A program made the translations under genes and the position numbers. DNA of 64,000 nucleotides. Source: Impatiens glandulifera (taxonomy: Eukaryota; Streptophyta; Magnoliopsida; Ericales; Balsaminaceae). This document shows positions 1 through 10,482 of the stretch, in pieces. Under the pieces are notes generated by a model. It was not told where the DNA came from. It did not search any database and saw nothing but the letters and a program-made list of their open reading frames with translations. The stretch spans positions 44,922,242-44,986,241 of the forward strand of contig NC_061867.1 in the NCBI RefSeq assembly GCF_907164915.1. Reading direction: 5' to 3'. Every line of letters starts with the position of its first letter. The stretch's first letter is position 1.

Positions 1-1260
1 ATAAATCAATTTAACATTAAATTTTTTTAATATTATTTATTAATATATATATATATATATATATTTGTTATAACCAACCAAAATATTGGATGGATCAGTT
101 TTAACTATTTCATAAAATTATATCATTCAATTTTATTTTATTTTTGTTAAGTTCCATTGATTTAAGCCAGGCCGGCAACTATTTGAACACTAATTGTAAT
201 TTTGTTTTGTTTTTGTCAAAATACAAATTCAGATAATATTTTGGCTTATATCTATTTTATAGACAGAGTTTGCTTAAAAGTTAGGTTTTATCTTTCTTTA
301 TTGTAAAAATAAAGACAAAAGTAGATTTGTTTAATAATTTTAGTTGACTTTTATAAAAGAATAGAATATTTTGATTAAAAAAACTCATAAAGTTATTTGA
401 TTATTTAAATTTAATATATATTATATTATATTATATTATAGTAAAAGATGTAATATTATAATATATAATATTTCATTATTATTTATTTATAACTCAAATA
501 AAAAGGCAATTATTAGTGAGAATGGGCCAATGATTGACATAGGTGGTAATAATTCATTTTGAGTTAAATACAAAATTTAATTAATTACTTTGGATGGATC
601 TCAAATTATCCATGATTTTAAAATATGTCGTCAATATTCATCATTTTGTAAATTAAATTATATCATTTTATAAATTAAATTATATGTATCTATACTGAAA
701 AAAAACCGATTTTTACCCTCCAATATGGAACTGATGCAAAAAAAAAAATTATTCTTCAAGATCAAAACCAATTAGCCATGTAGAAATTTGATAAATTAGA
801 AAAATTTAGTAATTTATTTTTTTAAATAATTCATTAATCTATTAAAATTTTAAAATAATATATATATATATATATTATTTTGAAGATATTACATATATCA
901 TTTGAGAATTTTATATTCTTAATATTATTTTATTATGTAGTGTAAGTTTTAATATATATATATATATATAACATAATTATTATTTAAGATAATAATATTT
1001 TAAAAACATAGTAATATTACTAGATTAATATCACTGATTATTAAATATAGTATGATTGTTTAAGAAAATTAATTATTATCTTAAAAAATTATTATAAAAT
1101 CTTGTAATATTAATATATTTTTGAAATTCTTATTATAATATATTAGTAGTATAATTGTTTTTTAAGATAAACATGATATATTTTGTCTAGTGTTGAATTT
1201 ATTTAAATGTTTTGATTTTGATTTTTTTAAAAAAATAAATTCAAATTAATTTCATTTTTT
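1..1260. other. AT-rich intergenic DNA with simple repeats
   Basis: I see no gene. The stretch holds short (TA)n runs near 46-64, 860-874 and 953-969, and a TATAT-type run near 416-440. Small open frames here are no longer than chance would give in DNA of this composition. Confidence 0.7.
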
Positions 1261-1339
1261 TCTTTACATATATTTAAGCACTCCACTCTAGTTTATAGTT
1301 CACTCTCCAATAACAAGTCAAAAGGACTCAAAAACCCTC

Positions 1340-2010
1340 CAACAGTCTCAAGAATGAATATTGTGTATATTAGACTTAGAAATATCCTCCCATAAGTATT
1401 ACTATATTGGTTTGACATTATTTTCTTTCAAGATATCGATAAAAATATCGATAAAAAGAGGTGAATATGAATCCTAAGTTCCTAAATAGTGTTCAACGAA
1501 GACGGTTACCAATATTATTTGCGAGCTTAGTCTCCTAATTACTCTAAAGATTCTAGGCAAGGAGACTCGTGCGCCGGAATTCAATATTTTAATTGGAATG
1601 GTTAAGTTGTCAATAGTCTTAAGCGCGAGCATTTTGTATACTAAACTTAGAAATATCATCCCAATAGTAATTGTTACTAGGGTGGTTTGACATTATTTCC
1701 TTTGAATGTAGCGATTAAAGTAGTAAAAGTTACTATGGTGTTCAAACAATATCTTCAAAACATCAACATACGTCTTGATCACGTTTGATCAACATAGAAA
1801 AACTTTATCTTAAACTTGGATCTTGTGTGATCGGTTTAAGATGTATTGTCTTGAGTATTGATGTGATCAGCTCAAGGGAATGTTATCTTAAATAATATTT
1901 ACCGCAGACTTTTGACATTATTATTGACGAGCTTGGTCACCTTACTCAGAAATGTCTAGGTAAAAGAGATGAAAAGCTCGTGCATCGAAATTCGATATGT
2001 TATCATTGAA
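1340..2010. repeat. degenerate direct repeats of unknown origin
   Basis: Two blocks are each present twice in the same order. The block at about 1350-1430 (a run ending in TTTGACATTATTTTC) recurs at about 1630-1705. The block at about 1490-1600, with GCGAGCTTAGTC followed by CTCGTGCGCCGGAATTC, recurs in degraded form at about 1900-2010. This looks like an old tandem duplication of roughly 300-400 bp. I do not recognise the source; a retrotransposon LTR is one possibility. Confidence 0.45.
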
Positions 2011-3120
2011 AGGGTCGAAGAACAAATGTTGAAAGAACCACACACATAACGAGGATGAAGTAACATCCGCAACGAGACCATTAACCGAACCGAAAAGGCA
2101 AAGAGTTGTTTTAAACGAGTCTCTCGAGAGATTTCACCAGGTTTTCACTTTTTTCCTTACAAGTCTGAAACAAATTTTAAATTGTGAATTTAAAATGCAA
2201 TGTCTATGCGTTTTACTAAATTCAGTGTTCTCTTCAAACATTGCCCAAGAGGGCATTCTATAACACTCAACTCTCACTCCCCAAGTATATATTATTTTGT
2301 ATATTCTAATAAATTCCAAGACTATTAAGGTATAAAATCAATATACATGCTTATTGCACGAATTATTAAATAAATAATAATTTTTGAAGTCATTGTCGTA
2401 TCAATTAGACTCAGTAAATAATTAATTTAGAATTTAAATAAATAATAAGATATATAATGCGTTAGATTTGGATAATCTAAATCATTGTTGATATTTTAAC
2501 TTTGTTAAATAAATTATAATTTTTGTTCTGTCGATCGAACTCTGAAAAAATCATTTTTAAGTAAAATAAAACAAAATAGATAAGATAAGTTATATATTGA
2601 TATATAAAATGAATTTTAGTGTGCTTATTTGATACGTAGGTATTTTGGGTACAGAAAAAAAAAACTTTAACCGGAGATTAGACCGAAGCCCAACCGAGAG
2701 CGACCGAAGGTCCGACCGAGAAAAGCCCATGCATTGTTCTTGGGCCTGTTCTTGAAAATTTTAGTTAGTTTATACATACTACTATTAACCTACCTTAGAA
2801 AATAAAAGTAGCCCAGATACTTTAGAACCCTCAACATTGAATTTGCAAGCTAGAACACTGAATTAGTCTTTCTTACACTAAAATATGTTTCTGCTTGAGA
2901 AATTTGGTGTGCTAGTTTCAAAGATCCCCCTAAGCTAGGTAAGGAATCATTTCTATTCCAAACTCTTGCATTTACAATTTTTTATAAATCAATCTTTTCT
3001 ATCTTTGAATCATTTGTTTGTATATTGATTGAATTGTGAAATTGATTTCACATTAGTCAAATTAAAGTAGTTTATAAACTGTTTTTACCAAAATAAAAAA
3101 TCAACCTACAATATATATAA
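2010..3120. other. intergenic, no gene recognised
   Basis: Mixed sequence with a short cluster of ACCGA/CCGAG words near 2667-2730, like words found in the repeats at 3420-3620, 22890-23480 and 62690-63060. A 61-residue minus-strand open frame at 2134-2319 matches nothing I know. Nothing else is supportable. Confidence 0.5.
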
Positions 3121-4075
3121 ACACGCAAATTGATTGAAGGATTTTAATTCGTTAAAACCGTGTTCTTGGGCCTTTGTTCGAGGACATTAACACAATAATA
3201 CGTATAATAGTGTATATTAAATGAATTAGGAGTTTATAGCTTCTAAAAATATCGTTTAGATCAAAATAATTTTTAAAAAAAAGTATTCAAGTCCTTTCCA
3301 TGGTTTTCTTTAGTTTTAATTATTGATTGATGTTGTTGATGTGTTTTTGATTATATTATTATTGCTGATGTTCGTGGTGTAATTATTGATTTCCTACCGA
3401 TTTTATAAGACATCGACCGAGAAATATAACTACTACACAGGTATCTGACTGAGTTTTCTTGTTAGTGACCGAATTTTCTAGTTAGAAACCAAAATTTTCT
3501 AGATAGTGACCGAATTTTCTAGCCACACTCGACTTTCGACCGTGATTTTTAGCCATGACTTGGTTGTCGAACGAGAAAACTAGCAATGAAATGATTTTTG
3601 ATTGATTAATAAACATACACGGTCAAAAATCAGGCCAGCAACCAAGAATCGCGGAGCCGATTTTCCAAATTGCCCAAAACCGGTCCATACCGGTCTGGCC
3701 GGTACAACTTAGCCCTTAGGCTCTATTTGTTTGCATGCTTAGTGTAATTTTGTTTGTTTTATGTGTTTCCTTACTTTAATTAACCGCCAAAAATAAAAAA
3801 TATAAACATCTAAAAATAAAATTCCAACCAATATGAAAAACATATTTCCTTGTACCGAAAGCTTAACTTTTCTTCAACTTTACATAGTCATAACAGTTTG
3901 TCCAAAACTTATGAAAACAATTTATTTACTATCACAAAAATATGTTCAATCAGGAGGTCGATTTTCATAATTTCCCAAGAAGTTAGATGTTTTCGATATT
4001 TTTAACATGGTTCAATGGACGTTTTTGAAATGTTTAAAATTATTATAATGCATGTCTATATATATTATGTTCAAA
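3120..4075 (+). repeat. dispersed repeat block G, copy 1
   Basis: This block matches 62375-63430 in the same order: TTCTTGGGCCT, then GTGTATATTAAATGAATTAG, then a short tandem tract built on GACCGAATTTTCTAG (3460-3525), then a conserved end with TGTTTAAAATTATTATAATGC. A shorter match lies at about 24330-24530. No coding potential is visible. It directly precedes repeat copy A, so it may be part of the same large repeated unit. Confidence 0.7.
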
Positions 4076-5302
4076 TATTAAATTAATTATTAATAATGTT
4101 GGGCAATTAAATAAATTTGTAAGACATTTCTTAAATTATCTATAACTAATATAAACATAAAAAATCAATCAAAATAAAAAATAAATATAATAATATAGAA
4201 TTAGATTTATTCGAGTTAATATTTTATTTTATATTTGCAAGTCCGGACCTAAATAAATTAAAGTGTTATGGTTAACTAAAGTCATATAAATATATCAATT
4301 CATCTTATATCTTACTAATGCCATTTTATTTATTGTAAGTTTCATTTATGTTATATATAAGACGGTAATCTATGTATATAATATATTTTTATTTTAAACG
4401 TTTTATTAATTTTTTAAGGATCAACTTTTTTTTTCATTACTTTTTTAATTGACCAGCTTTTGTAAATATTATATATAATATAATTTAAATTTATAAAATA
4501 AGTTAAAATCCAATATTATTGACCTCATAAAAAATATAACTATGACAAATAAATAAAAGACAATATAATCTTTTTCTATAATATTATAAGAAAATTAGTT
4601 AATAAATTTAATAAAATATAATTATTATCCGATCCGTCTATATCTTATTCCAATCATAATTCAATTAGGTTGGTAGCCTTCCAATTATCCATATTTAAAT
4701 ATATAAATATACCAATATCTCTAATTTAATTTAAGTGCATAATCTCTTTTTCTATATCTCAGAAAATAGTGATTTATATATGAACATGTCGATGATAAAA
4801 TAAAGGTGTGAGCAACTTCTAGTGACTTTCTAAGGATGAGAATCGTGTTGTTCAAAACATGCAGTAACCAACGACACTTATTGGGGTATAAATTTTATTT
4901 ACTCTTTTTTTAAAAATGAAGTGTTATATTTTGGACAACCGAGTGCAATGTGATGGTTGACTACATCTTAGTTCACTCAAATAAATAAATTATTGTTAAT
5001 CTATTATAGATTATTTATTCAAATGAGAGCCTATGAACTTACCAATTATCTCACCCGCGCTCACACGACACACAATTCTCAAGAGAAAAGAGGGTATACA
5101 ATTTTCACCCTACAAAGCTTCGTCAGTTCATTATATTTATTTCATTATATTTATTGAATAAAATGATTGTTTTCTTTGGGAAAATCACCTTTAAATTGAT
5201 ATCGATTTATTTTTTCTTTTGTCAGATTCAAATATAAATTTACGAGTTGAGATAAAATATAAATAAATAAATAGTGTGTGCATGTATGAATTGTAATGGA
5301 AT
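4075..5302 (+). repeat. 3.9-kb repeat family, copy A (truncated)
   Basis: It starts with the AATAATGTTGG...CAATTAAATAAATTTG block also found at 15295 and 21705, jumps past the middle of the unit, and continues with the core shared by the copies near 12350, 19620, 26170 and 60250 (GTGTTGTTCAAAACATGCAG, GGGTATAGAATTTTCACCCC and similar). It stops at GAATTGTAATGGAAT, where a CACTA-type end begins. The other copies continue past this point. Confidence 0.75.
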
Positions 5303-5622
5303 CACTAGTATAAATAGGGTTTTTAACGACCAACATTAGTGACGATGAACATACATTGTGATTAATAAATATTATTAATGTCGACGATCATTTTGATGTG
5401 GTTAATAATATTTATTAGTGTCGGCGATGTAACACCGATGTTGATAAAAAATATCAGCCACGATTTTCGTTGTTGACGTTGTGGCTAATTTTTTTGGCTT
5501 TCTCGCCATTCTCCTGCAATTATTATCAACTACGGTTTTCGTCATGAGTCGTGGCTAAAAGTTAAGTTTTTCCGTTCTTTTCCCGCCATTTCTAAAAATA
5601 TTATTAGCCACGACGATTGATA
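5303..5622 (+). mobile_element. CACTA transposon terminal fragment (CACTAGTA end)
   Basis: It begins CACTAGTATAAATAGGG, a typical plant CACTA (En/Spm-type) terminus. Subterminal words follow in both orientations: AGCCACGATTTT, GTTGTGGCTAA, GTCGTGGCTAAAAG, TTAGCCACGACG. Short subterminal repeats in both directions are characteristic of the superfamily. It breaks the 3.9-kb repeat copy A. The partner end was not found, so this is probably a truncated or solo end. Confidence 0.6.
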
Positions 5623-5715
5623 CACTACAAGAAAGAGTGTTACATTAGTCATTGACGGTTTTTTCCACCTACTTATCGTTGGCATAAGGAAATATATTCT
5701 TTTAATGGTAATATA

Positions 5716-5720
5716 GATTT
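5716..5720. repeat. target-site duplication GATTT, left copy
   Basis: GATTT precedes the left LTR of the Copia element and is repeated at 10439-10443 right after the other LTR. Five bases is the usual duplication length for Copia integrases. Confidence 0.9.
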
Positions 5721-5863
5721 TGATAGAAAACAGAGAAAAGAGAAACTAGGGTTTTATTATACATTGAATATGTTAAAATAGAAAACAATAAAAGACTTAT
5801 TTATAAGCCAACAAAGGGACTAAATAATAAAATATATAAAAGTAAAGGTCTAAAATACTAATA
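5721..5863 (-). repeat. 3' LTR of the young Copia element
   Basis: Read on the plus strand it runs from TGATAGAAAACAG to TAAAATACTAATA and matches 10296-10438 at every base. Since the element is on the minus strand, this is its 3' LTR. Confidence 0.95.
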
Positions 5864-5876
5864 TCCCCCGTCAAAC
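5864..5876 (-). other. polypurine tract of the young Copia element
   Basis: On the minus strand this reads GTTTGACGGGGGA and directly abuts the 3' LTR, where plus-strand DNA synthesis is primed. The stop codon of gag-pol (5877-5879) is immediately next to it, so the 3' untranslated interior is almost absent. Confidence 0.75.
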
Positions 5877-8800
5877 TCATGATGCAGCAGCAATGAGCAT
5901 TGAGAGTTTGGTAACAAAAAAACGAAAACGAGAAGAGGATAGAGCTTTGGTGAACAAGTCGGCGATCTGCACAGAGGAAGAAACAAATGGCAATGTGATG
6001 GTACCGATTGCAAAGTGATGTCGAACAACATGACAATCAATCTCAATGTGTTTCGTCCTCTCATGGAACACCGAATTACGAGCAATCTGAATGGCACTCT
6101 TATTATCACAGAACAACGGAGTAGGCTCATGAAGAAAGACTCCCATGTCGGCAAGTAACCATCGTAACCAAACAGTCTCACAGGTCGTAGAGGCCATAGC
6201 ACGATACTCAGCTTCCGTGGAAGATCTAGAGATCACATCTTGTTTCTTGCTCTTCCATGAAATCAAAGAATCACCAAGAAAGATACAAAACCCTGTGGTG
6301 GACTTGCGATCGGAGGGATCACCAGCCCAATCAGCATCAGAGAACGCTCGAAGATCCAAGGAAGAAGAGGAAGAAAGGAGAAGGCTCTGAAACTGAGTTC
6401 CCCGAAGATACCGGAGAATACGAAGGACAGCACTCCAATGAACTGTAGTAGGCGCAGTAACAAACTGACTAACAATGTGTACAGCATGAGCAATATCAGG
6501 ACGGGTGATGGTGAGGTAAACCAAGCTGCCAACAATAGTACGATACAAGGCTGGATCTGACAAAGGTGAGCCATCAGTTAAAGAATATCGAGCATTGGTT
6601 TCAATTGGAGTATCCACAATCTTATTATCAGTAAGACGAGCACGATCAAATATATCACCTATATATTTTGACTGAGATAAAATATATCCCTTTGGAGATG
6701 AAGCAACCTCAATCCCAAGGAAATAACGTAACATCCCCAAATCTTTCATCGCAAAACTACGAGCCAACTCGGATTTCAAGAGCCCAATCCCGTCAATATC
6801 ATCACCTGTAATAATCATATCATCAACGTATAAAGATAGAAGAATACGACCTCGATCTGTACACTTGATGAACAATGCCGAATCATGATGACTACGATGA
6901 AATCCTATTGAAGTGATCACAGAAGAGAATTTATCAAACCAAGCGCGTGGTGCTTGTTTAAGCCCATAGAGAGCTTTTCGGAGCTTACAAACTTCACCAG
7001 GTTTGTGAGGGACACCAGGTGGAGGAACCATAAAAACCTCTTCTTGAAGATCTCCATTGAGGAAAGCATTCTTAACATCCATCTGAGTTATATTCCACTT
7101 ACGAACGGAAGCAACAGCAATAAGAGTGCGAACTGTTGTCATTTTCGCAACTGGGGCAAAAGTTTCCTCGTAATCCATGCCATATTCCTGAGAAAAACCC
7201 CTCGCAACGACTCGGGCTTTATATCTCTCAATAGACCCATCAGACTTGGTTTTTATTTTGTATACCCATCGAGAACCAATAGGTCGTTTTCCTGATGGTA
7301 AAGAAACCAAATCCCAAGTATGTGTTTGATGTAGTGCTGCAAGTTCTTCAGCCATAGCAAACTGCCAAAGAGGATCAATAACAGCTTCTCGATAGGACGA
7401 TGGCTCATACAAACAATGAATAGATGCTAAAAAGGAAGCAAAAAATGTAGAGTAACACGAATAAGAAAAATCAGGAAGTTTGGTTGACTTACGTATACGG
7501 GTTGACTGACGAGGTGGAGGATCCACATAATCGGGAGGAGACTGAGAGACCGTGGAGGGAGGAAGATATGTGTCAGGAACTGCAGTACTAGAGTCTGTAG
7601 TAGGAGGTGTCACCTCTGTAGTACTAGAATCTGTAGTAGGAGGTGTCACCTCATCATCAACCGTAAAAGGATCAATTCTAACAAAGTCTAGGTGAGTCAT
7701 ATCATGAGAATTTTTAGGAATGGAAAAAAATGGAATATGCTCAAGAAACGAAACATGACGGGAGACATATAATTTTTGACTGACGGGATCAAAACAACGA
7801 TAACCTTTCTGTCCTATCCCGTACCCCAAGAAAACACACATTACAGATCGTGAAGTCAATTTGTTACGCTCAACGTGTGGACGTAATACAAAACAAGCGG
7901 AACCAAAGACACGTAATGAGGAATAAGCAGGAGCATATCCTTGAAGTTTTTCAAACGGTGACAAACCTGAGTTGTGAGATGTTGGAATCATATTAATAAG
8001 ATGTACAGCAGTGAGGATGGCTTCACCCCAAAAGACACTAGGAACATTGGCAGACAATAAGAGAGAGCGAGTTGTTTCAACAATATGTCGATGTTTTCTT
8101 TCTGCAACGCCATTTTGTTGAGGGGTGTCTGAACAAGAACTCTGATGAAGAGTTCCGTCAGAAGCAAGTAACCTAGAGAAATCATTAGAGGTGTATTCTC
8201 CACCCAAATCACAACGAAAACATTTGATGACAGACGAATACTGAGTTTTGACAAGAGCTCTAAAAGTATGAAATATACCTAAAAATTCAGAACGACGTTT
8301 CATAAGAAAAACCCAAGTATAACGAGTACAATCATCAATAAACGAAACATAATAGCGGGAACCCCCTTTTGTAGGTAAAGGAGAAGGTCCCCACACATCA
8401 GAATGAATTAGATCAAATGGAGCAAAAGATGAAGATAAACTTGTTTTAAAAGGCAAAGCCGAAAACTTAGCAAGTTTACAACCACTACAATCAGAAACAT
8501 CATCAGTTTTCAAATCACCTAAAACTCCAGTAGAAGCCAAAAATTTTAAACGGGATCCCGAAATATGTCCTAAACGAGAATGCCATAAATAAAAGGTAGA
8601 AGAAGAGCGACTCAAATGAAAAGATGTCAAATCCACAGTAGAAGCAGCACTAGTAGCTATTTTTGGTACTTCGAGTTCATCCAACACATATAATCCTCCT
8701 CTTCTATGGCCTGTCCCAATCAGCTTCTGAGAATGTGGATCCTGCACATAACAAGTGGAATTAGAAAAGAAGACGGAATATCCCAAGTCACACAATTGAC

Positions 8801-10070
8801 TAACCGAGACAAGATTTAAGGTAAGACTTGGAATGTAATAGACATCTGAAAGAGTTAAATTGTGTGTATTAATAGAACCGACTCCTACTAATGGCATATG
8901 GGTACCATCAGCTGTTGCAACCGAGATAGACGAGTTTGGTGACAAAGAATCAAAAGAAGACAATTCAGGAGACATATGATGAGAGGCCCCAGAGTCTAGA
9001 ACCCAAACAGAAGAATATATACCTGAGGGAGCAGAGGTATTGGAAGAAGACAAACCGACATGAGAAGACGCTGACATGGCATGAGGTTGCGAAGCGAGAA
9101 ACCTTTGGAACTGCTCAATCATCGATGGATCTATAGGAGGTGGAGTCAATACACTACTAGCTTGGAATGCTTGACTTGTAGGTTTCCATGGGGGCAAATG
9201 AGATGATGATTGTGGAGGGCGTCTTTGTGATTGCTGTTGTGGTTGCGATTGTTGTTGTTGGTGCGGTTGTTTACCTTTATTGATTAACAAAGGACATTGG
9301 CCTTTCCAGTGACCCTTCTTTTTACAGAAAGCACATTCATCCATAGCCACTCGTGAGTTCAATCGATTCGGATGATTACTAGAGGGATTATGTGGAGTTG
9401 CAAGAACGAATGAAGTAGATGTTGGGTTATGCTCCTTGTCAAGTCGAGTCTTGATTCGTATCTCCTCAGCTATCAACTCATGGACAACTGAATCAACTGA
9501 AGGCAAAGGGTTCCGATGCAAGATTGATCCACGCAAAGTCTCAAAATCAGATCGAAGAGCAACCAAAAATTGAACTAAGCGTTGTTGCTCTCGATGTGTG
9601 ATGTAAGGTGCCAATACCCGTAATTCCTCAGACTCGGTAAGAGCCAACTGATCCCACAAATCAGACATGGCGGAATAAAAATCTTGGATACACAAATCAT
9701 TCTGCTTGAGTGCACGAATGTCCGTTTCCAACTGAAATTGTCGGGCAAAATTAGACTGTGTATAAAGACGAGCAAGATGGTCCCAAACGTGCTTGGATGT
9801 ATCGTACTTTGCCAACTGAACCCCAATCGAATGTGTGACAGAATTGTTTATCCACGTGATGATCTTCGAGTTATCGGCCTCCCAAACATCGAGCATTGTT
9901 GCATAAGTCTCTGCAGCCTTATCGGTAGGTGGCATTTTCGTACCCGTAACATAACCCCACATCGATTTTCCCTTCAAAAAATTTTTCATCACATAGCTCC
10001 AATACGAATAATTTTTCCCATCCAACTGTACACTAATAGACTGAAGAGAATCGTCTTTACGAACAGCCAT
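5877..10070 (-). CDS. Copia gag-pol polyprotein, intact
   Basis: A 1397-residue polyprotein for retrotransposition. Order from the N terminus: UBN2-type gag; CCHC zinc knuckle CAFCKKKGHWKGQC near residues 242-256; aspartic protease VWVLDSGASHHMS near 355; GAG-pre-integrase HHCC region; integrase DDE core (HSDVWG near 555, CDLGGEY near 618, NGVAERKH near 650); reverse transcriptase with YVDD near 1084; RNase H with DADWAG near 1250 and a C-terminal ADLFTKAL motif. No stop or frameshift interrupts it. I chose the ATG at 10068-10070 (MAVRKDDSLQ); the open frame extends 32 codons further upstream, but only to a TTG. The integrase has CDLGGEY where most relatives have SDNGGEY; the catalytic Asp is kept. 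It is probably the only potentially autonomous element here. Confidence 0.95.
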   Translation of the reverse strand: MAVRKDDSLQSISVQLDGKNYSYWSYVMKNFLKGKSMWGYVTGTKMPPTDKAAETYATMLDVWEADNSKIITWINNSVTHSIGVQLAKYDTSKHVWDHLARLYTQSNFARQFQLETDIRALKQNDLCIQDFYSAMSDLWDQLALTESEELRVLAPYITHREQQRLVQFLVALRSDFETLRGSILHRNPLPSVDSVVHELIAEEIRIKTRLDKEHNPTSTSFVLATPHNPSSNHPNRLNSRVAMDECAFCKKKGHWKGQCPLLINKGKQPHQQQQSQPQQQSQRRPPQSSSHLPPWKPTSQAFQASSVLTPPPIDPSMIEQFQRFLASQPHAMSASSHVGLSSSNTSAPSGIYSSVWVLDSGASHHMSPELSSFDSLSPNSSISVATADGTHMPLVGVGSINTHNLTLSDVYYIPSLTLNLVSVSQLCDLGYSVFFSNSTCYVQDPHSQKLIGTGHRRGGLYVLDELEVPKIATSAASTVDLTSFHLSRSSSTFYLWHSRLGHISGSRLKFLASTGVLGDLKTDDVSDCSGCKLAKFSALPFKTSLSSSFAPFDLIHSDVWGPSPLPTKGGSRYYVSFIDDCTRYTWVFLMKRRSEFLGIFHTFRALVKTQYSSVIKCFRCDLGGEYTSNDFSRLLASDGTLHQSSCSDTPQQNGVAERKHRHIVETTRSLLLSANVPSVFWGEAILTAVHLINMIPTSHNSGLSPFEKLQGYAPAYSSLRVFGSACFVLRPHVERNKLTSRSVMCVFLGYGIGQKGYRCFDPVSQKLYVSRHVSFLEHIPFFSIPKNSHDMTHLDFVRIDPFTVDDEVTPPTTDSSTTEVTPPTTDSSTAVPDTYLPPSTVSQSPPDYVDPPPRQSTRIRKSTKLPDFSYSCYSTFFASFLASIHCLYEPSSYREAVIDPLWQFAMAEELAALHQTHTWDLVSLPSGKRPIGSRWVYKIKTKSDGSIERYKARVVARGFSQEYGMDYEETFAPVAKMTTVRTLIAVASVRKWNITQMDVKNAFLNGDLQEEVFMVPPPGVPHKPGEVCKLRKALYGLKQAPRAWFDKFSSVITSIGFHRSHHDSALFIKCTDRGRILLSLYVDDMIITGDDIDGIGLLKSELARSFAMKDLGMLRYFLGIEVASSPKGYILSQSKYIGDIFDRARLTDNKIVDTPIETNARYSLTDGSPLSDPALYRTIVGSLVYLTITRPDIAHAVHIVSQFVTAPTTVHWSAVLRILRYLRGTQFQSLLLSSSSSLDLRAFSDADWAGDPSDRKSTTGFCIFLGDSLISWKSKKQDVISRSSTEAEYRAMASTTCETVWLRWLLADMGVFLHEPTPLFCDNKSAIQIARNSVFHERTKHIEIDCHVVRHHFAIGTITLPFVSSSVQIADLFTKALSSSRFRFFVTKLSMLIAAAS

Positions 10071-10282
10071 AACGAACAAGCAAATGAGATCCAAGCAACA
10101 AAGGAACCAAACAAACAAAATCCCCAATTCACAAGCCAACAAACAAACCCTAGGAGCTGCAATCAATCAGTGCGGAAGCAAAACAAGAGACATACCGTAA
10201 CAGATTAATCCTTCGGTGTAGAAGCATAAGAATCGTTACAAAACCCTCGATCCCAACAAATCAAGCCCTATAGATGAATGGT

Positions 10283-10295
10283 GGCTCTGATACCA
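10283..10295 (-). other. primer-binding site (initiator tRNA-Met type)
   Basis: On the minus strand it reads TGGTATCAGAGCC and abuts the CTATCA end of the 5' LTR. This is the standard Copia primer site complementary to the 3' end of initiator tRNA-Met. Confidence 0.93.
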
Positions 10296-10438
10296 TGATA
10301 GAAAACAGAGAAAAGAGAAACTAGGGTTTTATTATACATTGAATATGTTAAAATAGAAAACAATAAAAGACTTATTTATAAGCCAACAAAGGGACTAAAT
10401 AATAAAATATATAAAAGTAAAGGTCTAAAATACTAATA
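10296..10438 (-). repeat. 5' LTR of the young Copia element
   Basis: This 143-bp copy is identical to 5721-5863 and is followed by the right GATTT duplication (10439-10443). On the minus strand, the end at the primer-binding site is CTATCA. Confidence 0.95.
10371..10382 (-). promoter_or_regulatory. probable LTR TATA box
   Basis: On the minus strand the LTR contains GCTTATAAATAAG, the best TATA-like site in the 143 bp. It lies about 75 bp before the LTR end, a sensible place for the element's own promoter. Confidence 0.5.
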
Positions 10439-10482
10439 GATTTAAAACTGCCACCTAATCTTTTGCCTAGACCTAATTATAA

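Larger units (their letters stand above)
5721..10438 (-). mobile_element. young, apparently intact Ty1/Copia retrotransposon (4718 bp)
   Basis: The element has two 143-bp LTRs that are identical as far as I can read base by base, a 5-bp GATTT duplication, a primer-binding site complementary to initiator tRNA-Met, a purine tract beside the 3' LTR, and one uninterrupted gag-pol ORF. The short LTRs and total length near 4.7 kb fit the Ale/Retrofit-like Copia lineage (inferred from size only). Identical LTRs mean insertion was very recent, or that the LTRs were homogenised. It sits inside a CACTA relic. Confidence 0.95.

Noticed and set aside
6145..6574. Open frames on both strands within the Copia RT/RNase H region
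   Set aside because: They are shadows of the intact gag-pol frame and have no domain of their own.
10071..10166. 32-codon N-terminal extension of the young Copia ORF
   Set aside because: The upstream start is TTG, not ATG, and the extra residues are hydrophobic and unlike gag. MAVRKDDSLQ at 10070 is the expected gag beginning.
10283..10295. Possible tRNA-Met gene because of the tRNA-like words
   Set aside because: Only the 3' acceptor complement is present, next to an LTR; it is a primer-binding site. The same holds at 38942.
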